DNA from: Thermoleophilia bacterium
Lineage (GTDB): Bacteria > Actinomycetota > Thermoleophilia > Gaiellales > Gaiellaceae
Direction: 5' to 3'
Length of the DNA stretch: 5,399 nt
Assembly (NCBI GenBank): GCA_025933895.1
Contig: JAICZB010000186.1
Span: forward strand, 1-5,399
In this document: one piece after another, positions 1 through 4,865 of the stretch
How the letters are laid out: each line of letters begins with the position of its first letter
How positions within the stretch are numbered: position 1 is the stretch's first letter
Notes under the pieces: model-generated
The model's database searches: none
Told to the model about the DNA's origin: nothing
Seen by the model: the letters and a program-made list of their open reading frames with translations, nothing else
Made by a program: the position numbers and the translations under genes

Positions 1-558
1 ATGCGGATCCTCGCCGTCTCCGGCAGCCTGCGGGAGAGCTCGTTCAACACGAGCCTCCTGCGGGCTGCCCTCGAGGCCGCGCCCGACGGCGTCGAGCTCG
101 AGCTCTGGGAGGGGCTCGGCGAGCTCCCGCTCTACGACGAGGATCTCGACGTCGACGCGCCCGCGTCGGTGCGCAGCCTCCGGGAGGACTGGGCTGCGGC
201 GGACGCGATCCTCTTCGCGACGCCCGAGTACAACGGCTCGGTTCCGGGCGGGCTCAAGAACGCAATCGACTGGGCCTCCCGGCCGAAGCTCGAGGGCGTC
301 CTGCGCAACAAGCCCGTCGCGGTCGTCGGCGCGAGCACGGGCCAGTTCGGCGCCCTCTGGGCCCAGCAGGACCTGAAGCGCATCCTCGGCATCGCCGGTG
401 CGCGGGTCGTCGGGACGGAGATCCCGGTCTCGCGCGCGCACGGGCGATTCGACTCCGAGGGCCGTCTCCTCGACGGAGAAGTCTTCGAACAGCTCCGGCT
501 GCACCTGACCACTCTCGCCTCGGAAGCCGTCGTGGCCCCCGAGCGAGTCGCTGCCTGA
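1..558 (+). CDS. NAD(P)H-dependent FMN reductase family protein (flavodoxin-like fold)
   Basis: Cytosolic flavoprotein of the NADPH-dependent FMN reductase family (the family of azoreductases, chromate reductases and YieF-type quinone reductases), expected to pass electrons from NAD(P)H through bound FMN to quinones, azo compounds or metal oxyanions. Seen in the 185-residue product: a first beta strand running into the FMN-phosphate loop GSLRESSFN (residues 8-16), the family signature TPEYNGSVPGGLKNAIDW (74-91) that contacts the flavin, and a second flavin loop GASTGQFGA (110-118). Length is normal for the family. The ATG is the first base of the window, so no upstream RBS can be checked, but the protein begins exactly where family members begin (MRILAVSGSLR). 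A hairpin starts 6 nt after the stop. The actual electron acceptor cannot be told from sequence. Confidence 0.93.
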   Translation: MRILAVSGSLRESSFNTSLLRAALEAAPDGVELELWEGLGELPLYDEDLDVDAPASVRSLREDWAAADAILFATPEYNGSVPGGLKNAIDWASRPKLEGVLRNKPVAVVGASTGQFGALWAQQDLKRILGIAGARVVGTEIPVSRAHGRFDSEGRLLDGEVFEQLRLHLTTLASEAVVAPERVAA

Positions 559-564
559 GCAAAA

Positions 565-594
565 GACGAGGGGCCGCTTTCGCGGCCCCTCGTC
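565..594. terminator. Perfect 13-bp hairpin, probable bidirectional or minus-strand terminator
   Basis: Arms 565-577 and 582-594 are perfectly complementary (13 bp, mostly G/C) around a 4-nt loop. Read on the - strand the loop is GAAA closed by C-G, a stable GNRA-type tetraloop, and the stem is followed directly by TTTT (561-564 on + is AAAA). That is a textbook intrinsic terminator for - strand transcription. On the + strand it sits 6 nt after the FMN reductase stop but is followed by ACAGTC rather than a T run, so it may also end that gene, though less canonically. Confidence 0.75.
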
Positions 595-723
595 ACAGTC
601 ACCAGCGCGTAGTGGCAGAGGCGCTTTCCAGCTCCGATCTCGGTAGTAAGACCGGGCGGCGCGGAACGCGGTGTCCCCCACGCTGGCTAGGCGGTTTCCC
701 CGTAGGTCCCGGGGACGGCACCC

Positions 724-765
724 CTACCCGCTGGTACCTCCACTGCCCGTACTGTCTGAAATCAC
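724..765 (-). CDS. Candidate 13-codon leader or small-protein ORF (MISDSTGSGGTSG)
   Basis: GTG start at 765, TAG stop at 724, product MISDSTGSGGTSG, rich in Gly, Ser and Thr. The only reason to believe it is translated is the very strong Shine-Dalgarno at correct spacing upstream. Codon use differs from the neighbours: ATT, TCA, AGT, GGA and GGT appear, with about half of third positions A or T. The last codons (ACC AGC GGG) form one arm of a possible pairing with the 3' end of the transcript, so the ORF could act as a leader whose translation changes RNA folding; this is inference. Alternatively a -1 shift near GGG TAG would enter a frame that stays open to a TGA near 598, but the codons there (TTA, CTA, AGA) do not look like a gene of this genome. 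Confidence 0.3.
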   Translation of the reverse strand: MISDSTGSGGTSG

Positions 766-769
766 TGCC

Positions 770-783
770 GGACCACCTCCTTT
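770..783 (-). promoter_or_regulatory. Unusually long Shine-Dalgarno (AAAGGAGGTGGTCC)
   Basis: Read on the - strand the 14 nt AAAGGAGGTGGTCC match the complement of the conserved bacterial 16S rRNA 3' tail (GGATCACCTCCTTT) at 13 of 14 positions; the exception is a G-for-A that still allows a G-U pair. It ends 4 nt before a GTG at 765, and the GGAGG core is 10 nt from that GTG, a normal spacing. No other - strand gene in the window has a comparable site. Confidence 0.6.
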
Positions 784-796
784 CCGCGGTACCGGC

Positions 797-824
797 ACAT
801 TAGCCGAAGGCGCGGTCACCGCAA
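797..824 (-). promoter_or_regulatory. Possible sigma-70-type promoter for the small minus-strand unit
   Basis: On the - strand TTGCGG (824-819) and TAATGT (802-797) are separated by 16 nt, overlapping the end of the O-methyltransferase gene. The predicted start near 790 lies just upstream of the strong Shine-Dalgarno at 783. The match to consensus is partial, and the unit could instead be read through from the methyltransferase gene. Confidence 0.3.
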
Positions 825-1376
825 GACGACACTCAATTCGAGCCCGCGGTCGAGCGGGACGGTCAGGCTGAGGAGGGACGTGTCCGCTTGCCGCGCCGCC
901 GAGTACGCGGCGAGCTGGTCGGCGTGGAGGATCACGTCGTCGGCGACGACGAGCGCGCCCGGCTCGAGCTTCTCGCGCGCAAGCACGAACAGCTCCTCGT
1001 AGAACATGTTCGCCGCGTCGAGGAAGACGACGTCGAACACGTCGTCGATCTCGGCCAGCGTCTCGCGGGCGTCTCCTTCGACGAGCAGCGCAGTCTCCGC
1101 GAGGCCCGCCTCGGCGACGTTCCGCCGCCAGTCGGCGATGCAGCTCTCCTCGCGCTCGAGCGAGAGGACGCGGCCACCGAGATTGCGGACTCCGGCGGCC
1201 AGCCAGATCGTCGAGTAGCCGCGTCCGGCGCCGATCTCGAGCACCTCGCAGTCGGTCTGCGGCGCGACGAGCGAGAACAGGAACCGCCCCGTCGCGGGGG
1301 CGACCGGCACGCCGGGCGGCCGCGGCTCCTCCCGTTCGAGCCGCTCGAGCACGCTACGGACGCGGTCGTCGAGCAT
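816..1376 (-). CDS. Class I SAM-dependent O-methyltransferase (COMT/YrrM-like)
   Basis: Predicted cytosolic methyltransferase that moves a methyl group from S-adenosylmethionine to a hydroxyl of a small molecule; the substrate is unknown. In the 186-residue product the SAM-binding motif I is EVLEIGAGRG (44-53), an acidic residue at the end of strand 2 (E74 in SLERE) would bind the ribose, D102 sits in GDARE, and FDVVFLDA (114-121) places D120 where the divalent-metal Asp of the catechol-type family lies. ADDV (145-148) matches the second metal site, usually Asp-Asn, here Asp-Asp. The protein is shorter at the N-terminus than the roughly 200-220 residues usual for the family. ATG at 1376 is chosen because homology-like sequence starts there; no clear Shine-Dalgarno precedes it, so a leaderless mRNA is possible. 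The frame stays open far upstream, but that is antisense to other genes. Confidence 0.88.
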   Translation of the reverse strand: MLDDRVRSVLERLEREEPRPPGVPVAPATGRFLFSLVAPQTDCEVLEIGAGRGYSTIWLAAGVRNLGGRVLSLEREESCIADWRRNVAEAGLAETALLVEGDARETLAEIDDVFDVVFLDAANMFYEELFVLAREKLEPGALVVADDVILHADQLAAYSAARQADTSLLSLTVPLDRGLELSVVLR

Positions 1377-1391
1377 CGATCGGAAACTATC

Positions 1392-1799
1392 GTGGAGAGG
1401 GTGCGCGCCGAGCTGACGATCGAGATCGCGCGGACGCCGCAGGACGTGTTCGCCTACCTCACGGACGTGTCGAACCTGCCGCTGTGGCAGGCGGGCGTGA
1501 AGAGCGCGACGCTGCGCAACGGACTCGTCGAGGAGTCGCGGTCGCTGCTCGGCCGGCAGCTGAAGACGTCCCTCGAGATCGTGGAGCAGGACGAGCCGCG
1601 CGTCTTCACGCTGCGGGCGCTCGACAGCCCGGTGCCGTTCACCGTCCGGCACGAGCTCGAGCCCGCGAACGGCGGGACCCGCCTGACGGTGACGGCCGAG
1701 GGCAACGTCCCGGGTTTCGCCGCGGGACTCCTCGCACGGCGAGCCGAGAAGCAGTTCCGCACCGACTTCGAGCGGCTGAAGCAGATCCTCGAGAGCTAG
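1392..1799 (+). CDS. SRPBCC (START/polyketide-cyclase-like) family protein
   Basis: A 135-residue protein of the SRPBCC superfamily, whose helix-grip fold forms a deep hydrophobic ligand pocket. Visible hallmarks are the opening strand plus helix, ELTIEIARTPQDVFAYLTD (7-25), the following NLPLWQ (28-33), the central strand region LKTSLEIVEQDEPRVFTLRA (57-76), the strand TRLTVTAEGNVPG (96-108), and a long amphipathic C-terminal helix (110-134) ending in FERLKQILES. The family includes lipid carriers, cyclases and coenzyme Q10-binding proteins; no catalytic residue can be assigned. GTG at 1392 is preferred because it gives the usual short lead-in before the first strand; GTG at 1401 is an alternative. 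Neither has a good RBS. It is divergent from the O-methyltransferase gene, suggesting a shared control region or a joint pathway (inference), and its stop overlaps that of tag. Confidence 0.87.
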   Translation: MERVRAELTIEIARTPQDVFAYLTDVSNLPLWQAGVKSATLRNGLVEESRSLLGRQLKTSLEIVEQDEPRVFTLRALDSPVPFTVRHELEPANGGTRLTVTAEGNVPGFAAGLLARRAEKQFRTDFERLKQILES

Positions 1800-2332
1800 A
1801 GAAGAGCCTGCCGCTCGGCCTCGACCGCGTCGCGTACCCAGCAGTCGGCGCGGTGGTTGTTCACGATCCCGCACGCCTCCATCGAGGAGTAGACCGTGGT
1901 CGGGCCGACGAACCGGAAGCCCGCCGCCCGGAGGCGCTTCGACAGCTCCTTGCCGTCGGCGCGGTCGCGGTGCTCCCACACGAGCTCGTCGAGCGGCGTT
2001 CCCGCCTCGCGCAGCGCGAGCGTGGCCCGCGCGTTGGCAACCGCCGCCTCGATCTTGCCGCGGTGCCGGACGATTCCAGCGTCGCCGAGCAGCCGCTCGA
2101 CGTCGCGCTTGCCGAAGCGAGCGACCTGCTCCGGGTCGAAGCCCGCGAAGGCGCGGCGGAACGCCTCGCGCTTGCGGAGGATCGTCAGCCACGAGAGCCC
2201 GGCCTGGAAGCCCTCGAGACACAGCCGCTCGTACAGGCCCCGCTCGTCCTGAACCGGCCTGCCCCACTCCTCGTCGTGGTAGGCGAGGTAGAGCGGATCG
2301 CTCGTCCCCCAGCAGCGAACGGGCTCGGTCAC
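1796..2332 (-). CDS. tag: DNA-3-methyladenine glycosylase I
   Basis: Base-excision repair enzyme that cleaves the N-glycosidic bond of 3-methyladenine in alkylated DNA. The 178-residue product aligns by eye along its whole length with E. coli Tag (187 residues). The zinc-snap ligands are present: C7, H19, H160 and C164 (E. coli C4, H17, H175, C179). The base-pocket residues are also in place: Y18, W23, E40 (in CLEGFQAGLSW) and W48. The helix-hairpin-helix region with DAGIVRHRGKI (84-94) and the block FVGPTTVYSSMEACGIVNNH (141-160) are conserved. A loop before SKRLRAAGFRFVG is shorter than in E. coli. The GTG start at 2332 overlaps the TGA of the upstream cyclase gene (GTGA), which fixes the start and implies translational coupling. 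The TAG stop overlaps the stop of the convergent SRPBCC gene. Confidence 0.96.
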   Translation of the reverse strand: MTEPVRCWGTSDPLYLAYHDEEWGRPVQDERGLYERLCLEGFQAGLSWLTILRKREAFRRAFAGFDPEQVARFGKRDVERLLGDAGIVRHRGKIEAAVANARATLALREAGTPLDELVWEHRDRADGKELSKRLRAAGFRFVGPTTVYSSMEACGIVNNHRADCWVRDAVEAERQALL

Positions 2333-3666
2333 GCGCCGGCCACCGCGTAGAGCTTCCACTCGCCCGGGACTCCTTTGAGCTCGGCGCCGCCGCGATCCTC
2401 GAACTCGATCCCGGAGCCGGCGACGAGGTCCTTCACGGTCTGGGAGACGAGCACCTCGCCGGCACCGGCTCTGGCGGCGACGCGCGCTCCGATCGAGACC
2501 GCGACGCCGGCGACCTTGCCGTCCATGACCTCGCACTCGCCGGTGTGGAGGCCCGCGCGCACCTCGAGGCCCAAGTCGGTGACCGCGTCGCGGACGGCGC
2601 ACGCGCAGCGGATCGCGCGGGCGGGGCCGTCGAAGCGGGCGAAGAAGCCGTCGCCGGCGGTGTCGAGCTCGACGCCGCGGAACCGGGAGAGCTGTGCCCG
2701 GATCCGCGCGTGGTGCTGCTCGAGCAGCTCGCGCCAGCGGCGGTCGCCGAGCTCCACGGCCTTCTCCGTCGAGCCGACGAGGTCGGTGAAGAGGACGGTG
2801 GCAAGGACGCTCTCGTACGGGTGGGCGGACTCGAGGCAGACCGGCTCCACGAACTCCCGGACGCCGGCGACGACCGACTCCCAGTCGCCGTAATACGGCA
2901 TGTGCGGGCCGCCGGGCAGCTCGACGAAGCGGGCACCCGGGATCTGCTCGGCCATCCAGCGCGCGCCGTCGATCGGGATCGAGTCCTCGCGACGGTGCAG
3001 GACGAGCGTCGGTACGCGGATCGTGGAGAGGATCGGCCGGACGTCGATCTCGGCGTTCATGCGCCCCAGCTGGACCAGCGCCCCGGGGCTGATCTTCAGG
3101 CGGTCGCCCCGCGCCCGGACTTCGATCGCTTCGGGCGTCGGGTCGAGCCCCTGCCACTCCAGGAACTCGCGCGCGCTCTCCTCGCTCCCCCAGCGCGCAG
3201 CGTCCGCTTCGTATTCGGCCAGGTACTCGTGCTTCGGCTTCGCCCAGGGAAAGTTCGGCCCGCGGACGAACCGCGGCAGGGAGCCGTACACGACGAGCGC
3301 CCGCACCCGCTCGGGATACGTGGCGGCGAAGAGGAGCGCCATCGGCCCGCCTTCAGAGACCCCGCAGACCGCCGCGGCCTCGCTCCCTGCCGCGTCCATC
3401 ACCGCGCGGATGTCGTCCATCCGCGTCTCGAGGTCGGCGATACCTGCGACCCGATCCGAAAGGCCCGTGCCCCTCTTGTCGAAGATGACCAGGCGGGCGA
3501 AGGAGGACAGCGCCCCGTAGAAGCGGGCCACGGCCTCGTCCTCCCACCTGAGCTCGAGATGCGAAAGCGCACCGGGCGTCCAGACGAGGTCGAACGGTCC
3601 GTCGCCGACCACCGAGTAGGCGATCGAGACATCGCCGGACCGGGCGTAGCGGACCTCAGGAGTCAC
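2329..3666 (-). CDS. Alpha/beta-hydrolase fused to a class III adenylyl/guanylyl cyclase domain
   Basis: A 445-residue two-domain protein of the same architecture as M. tuberculosis Rv1900c (LipJ). Residues 1 to about 275 are an alpha/beta-hydrolase: IFDKRGTGLSD (61-71), nucleophile elbow GVSEGG with S104, a likely acid at D228 or D233, and H255 in GGPHMP. Residues about 287-440 are a class III nucleotide cyclase domain: FTDLVGST with metal Asp D295, DTAGDGFF with metal Asp D339, and a transition-state Arg at R395. The purine-binding Lys, four residues before the second metal Asp, is D335, and the transition-state Asn position is S391, so this is a non-canonical cyclase. No signal peptide or membrane segment is seen; cytosolic. 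The GTG at 3666 is the most upstream start available and fits the family N-terminus (RYARSGDVSIAYSVVGDGP); no clear RBS. It heads an operon with tag. Likely product cAMP, with the hydrolase part perhaps acting as a ligand sensor (inference). Confidence 0.93.
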   Translation of the reverse strand: MTPEVRYARSGDVSIAYSVVGDGPFDLVWTPGALSHLELRWEDEAVARFYGALSSFARLVIFDKRGTGLSDRVAGIADLETRMDDIRAVMDAAGSEAAAVCGVSEGGPMALLFAATYPERVRALVVYGSLPRFVRGPNFPWAKPKHEYLAEYEADAARWGSEESAREFLEWQGLDPTPEAIEVRARGDRLKISPGALVQLGRMNAEIDVRPILSTIRVPTLVLHRREDSIPIDGARWMAEQIPGARFVELPGGPHMPYYGDWESVVAGVREFVEPVCLESAHPYESVLATVLFTDLVGSTEKAVELGDRRWRELLEQHHARIRAQLSRFRGVELDTAGDGFFARFDGPARAIRCACAVRDAVTDLGLEVRAGLHTGECEVMDGKVAGVAVSIGARVAARAGAGEVLVSQTVKDLVAGSGIEFEDRGGAELKGVPGEWKLYAVAGA

Positions 3667-3754
3667 GCGCGCAGTGTCGGCTCTCGGCGGGCCCTCCGCA
3701 AGGTCCGGGCGCCCCGGCTAAAGATTCCCGCGGAAACAGCGAACGTCCGCTACA

Positions 3755-3765
3755 CAACCGGGTTG
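3755..3765. repeat. Small inverted repeat CAACC-G-GGTTG, possible operator
   Basis: A perfect 5-1-5 inverted repeat in the 171-bp divergent intergenic region, overlapping the possible -35 element (TTGCCG, 3763-3768) of the + strand pair. Its placement would suit an operator, but a repeat this short can occur by chance. The rest of 3667-3762 shows only a 5-bp G/C hairpin (3705-3709 with 3713-3717) in the leader of the hydrolase-cyclase gene. Confidence 0.2.
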
Positions 3766-3791
3766 CCGTCCGACTCGGTTTCTTATATCTC
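3763..3791 (+). promoter_or_regulatory. Possible promoter of the His-rich protein/sensor pair
   Basis: TTATATCT at 3783-3790 is the most A/T-rich stretch of the intergenic region and a plausible -10 region; TTGCCG at 3763-3768 is a possible -35. Spacing to TTATAT is 14 nt (15 to TATATC), short of the ideal 17, so the call is weak. A start point near 3796 would leave a leader of about 40 nt before the TTG at 3838. Confidence 0.3.
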
Positions 3792-3822
3792 TGGGTCAAG
3801 GCCGAGGAGGGCCGTCCGGAAA

Positions 3823-3830
3823 GGGGAGGA
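3823..3830 (+). promoter_or_regulatory. Ribosome binding site deciding the TTG start at 3838
   Basis: GGGGAGGA lies 7 nt before the TTG at 3838. The reading frame is open far upstream (back into the antisense of the cyclase gene), and this purine-rich site is what selects TTG 3838 as the start; the sequence after it immediately looks like a short cytosolic tail followed by a membrane segment. Confidence 0.6.
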
Positions 3831-3837
3831 AGGGCCG

Positions 3838-4860
3838 TTGTCGGCCAACGAACGCGGCAAGGGACGTGCAATCTGGGCACTCGCTCGTCTGGCGGCGCCG
3901 CCGCTGGTCGCGCTGGTGCTCGGCGGAGCCGCGATGGCCTTGATTCTGGACTCCGGCACAGGCCGTATTCCGGCCCACCTCCGGTCGATCGGGATCGGTA
4001 ACGGCTCGGGCTCCGGTTCTGGTTCCGGTGCACCTGCGCCGCCGCCTGCCAAGGTCGTGGTGCCCACGCCGCCGCCCCCGGCCGCGCATGCGCACCGTCA
4101 CTCGGTCGCGCCGACGACTCCTTCGAGATCGGCTCCGCCCGTCGTCCGCAACCTGACGCCGGTCCGCAGTCACGTCGCGACGCACCGGGTGAGCGGTCCT
4201 ACTCACCAGGGTACGCAGGGCGGGAGTCATCCCAAGCCGCCACCGAAGTCGGGCGGAGGAACCGGATCCGGGACGCCGCCGCCCACGACGCCCACAACGA
4301 CCACGCCCACTCCGACCACGCCGACGACCACGACCACGCCGACGACCACGACCACGCCGACGACCACGAGCACGCCGACGACCACGACTCCGACGACCGA
4401 GCAGCCGCAGGTCGTGGAAGACCGCGGCCACAAGCACGACAAGGAGCACAAGAGAGACGAGGGCCGCGACAAGGGGCCGCCGCCGCACGGCCGCGCCCTC
4501 GGACACCGACACCACTTCCCGCCGGGCCAGGCCAAGAAGAAGCAACAGCCTCCCCGCGGCCGCGCCGTCGGATATCACCATACCGTCCCGCCCGGGCTGG
4601 CCCGGCACGGGAAATCGCACCACGGCCACGAGGGCACGCACCGGGAAGGCGACGACGACCATCAGGGCGCGCCGCCCGGTCACGAGCACCACAGCGGGCC
4701 GCCCGGCCACGACCACCACAGCCCGCCGGGGCAGGCCCGCAAGGAGGATCCGCCCGGGCCCAGCCACGGGAACGGCAACCCGAACGGCAATGACCACGGC
4801 AACGGGCACGGCCACGAAGACGAGGGCAACGGGTCGCACGGGCGCGGCCACGATCACTGA
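3838..4860 (+). CDS. Membrane-anchored protein with Thr/Pro-rich spacer and His-rich tail (unrecognised)
   Basis: I do not recognise a family. From the TTG start the 340-residue product has, in order: a short basic cytosolic tail (MSANERGKGR), one hydrophobic segment at about 14-37 that can serve as signal anchor, a Gly/Ser stretch (52-64), a Pro/Ala/His/Val region (65-146), a mucin-like Thr/Pro spacer (150-187) built on PTTTTT units, and a tail (194-340) in which 28 of 147 residues are His, mixed with Gly, Pro, Asp, Lys and Arg. The tail holds near-repeats: GRALGHRHHFPPGQAKK (218-234) and GRAVGYHHTVPPGLARH (241-257), then two PPGHxHHS units (278-295). The Thr/Pro part resembles cell-wall-spanning, often glycosylated linkers. 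The His-rich tail could bind Zn, Ni or Cu, or simply be charged low-complexity surface sequence. No enzymatic domain is seen. The sensor-like gene starts 5 nt downstream, so the two are probably co-transcribed. Confidence 0.72.
   Translation: MSANERGKGRAIWALARLAAPPLVALVLGGAAMALILDSGTGRIPAHLRSIGIGNGSGSGSGSGAPAPPPAKVVVPTPPPPAAHAHRHSVAPTTPSRSAPPVVRNLTPVRSHVATHRVSGPTHQGTQGGSHPKPPPKSGGGTGSGTPPPTTPTTTTPTPTTPTTTTTPTTTTTPTTTSTPTTTTPTTEQPQVVEDRGHKHDKEHKRDEGRDKGPPPHGRALGHRHHFPPGQAKKKQQPPRGRAVGYHHTVPPGLARHGKSHHGHEGTHREGDDDHQGAPPGHEHHSGPPGHDHHSPPGQARKEDPPGPSHGNGNPNGNDHGNGHGHEDEGNGSHGRGHDH
4321..4389 (+). repeat. 18-bp tandem repeat encoding PTTTTT
   Basis: Units CCGACGACCACGACCACG at 4321-4338 and 4339-4356 are identical, the third (4357-4374) differs by one base (Thr to Ser), and a partial fourth unit runs 4375-4389. 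They encode the Thr/Pro spacer (residues 162 onward) of the membrane-anchored protein. Such arrays change length easily by slippage, and each unit keeps the frame. Confidence 0.85.
4669..4722 (+). repeat. 27-bp tandem duplication encoding (A/G)PPGH(E/D)HHS
   Basis: Two 27-bp units, 4669-4695 and 4696-4722, differ at three positions and encode APPGHEHHS and GPPGHDHHS in the His-rich tail, followed by a further PPG. This is an in-frame duplication of a His-cluster module. Confidence 0.75.
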
Positions 4861-4865
4861 CGCCC

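Larger units (their letters stand above)
561..790 (-). ncRNA. Candidate small transcript carrying a 13-codon ORF (unrecognised)
   Basis: The gap between the convergent FMN reductase and O-methyltransferase genes is not empty. On the - strand a promoter-like pair (TTGCGG 819-824, 16-nt spacer, TAATGT 797-802) would start RNA near 790. A 14-nt Shine-Dalgarno follows at 783-770, then a 13-codon ORF (765-724), about 130 nt more, and the hairpin plus TTTT ending near 561. The 3' portion can fold: CCAGCG occurs at 734-729 and again at 686-681 (- strand), and both can pair with CGCTGG at 607-602. The segment contains TTA, CTA and AGA triplets in several frames and lacks the strong third-position G/C bias of the flanking genes, which argues for RNA rather than a longer protein. 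I do not see tRNA, 5S, tmRNA, SRP RNA, RNase P or a riboswitch class I can name. Boundaries are inferred. Confidence 0.35.

Noticed and set aside
770..783. GGACCACCTCCTTT on the + strand looks like the 3' end of 16S rRNA
   Set aside because: Nothing upstream resembles 16S rRNA (no helix 44/45 sequence). It is better read as a long Shine-Dalgarno on the other strand.
612..803. A 63-codon + strand frame with a CPYC-like motif in the gap region
   Set aside because: No ribosome site, codon use lacks the strong third-position G/C bias of real genes here, and it lies antisense to the better-supported small - strand unit; the Cys pair is probably chance.
595..815. Known riboswitch or housekeeping RNA (cobalamin, c-di-AMP, TPP, SAM, RNase P, tmRNA, SRP RNA)
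   Set aside because: None of the conserved core sequences of these RNAs could be found on either strand by eye; an Infernal search would settle it.
888..1391. Open + strand frame extending the SRPBCC gene about 168 codons upstream
   Set aside because: It is antisense to the O-methyltransferase, whose motifs are clear, and gives a charged, domain-less sequence; the SRPBCC fold begins only after 1392.
1377..2267. Open - strand frame extending the O-methyltransferase far upstream
   Set aside because: It runs antisense to the SRPBCC gene and overlaps tag in another frame; it is an Arg/Pro-rich shadow typical of high-GC DNA.
2545..3837. Open + strand frame upstream of the His-rich protein
   Set aside because: It is antisense to the hydrolase-cyclase gene. 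The RBS and signal anchor place the true start at 3838.
4321..4389. Short direct repeats considered as a CRISPR array
   Set aside because: The units are contiguous, in-frame codon repeats with no spacers between them.
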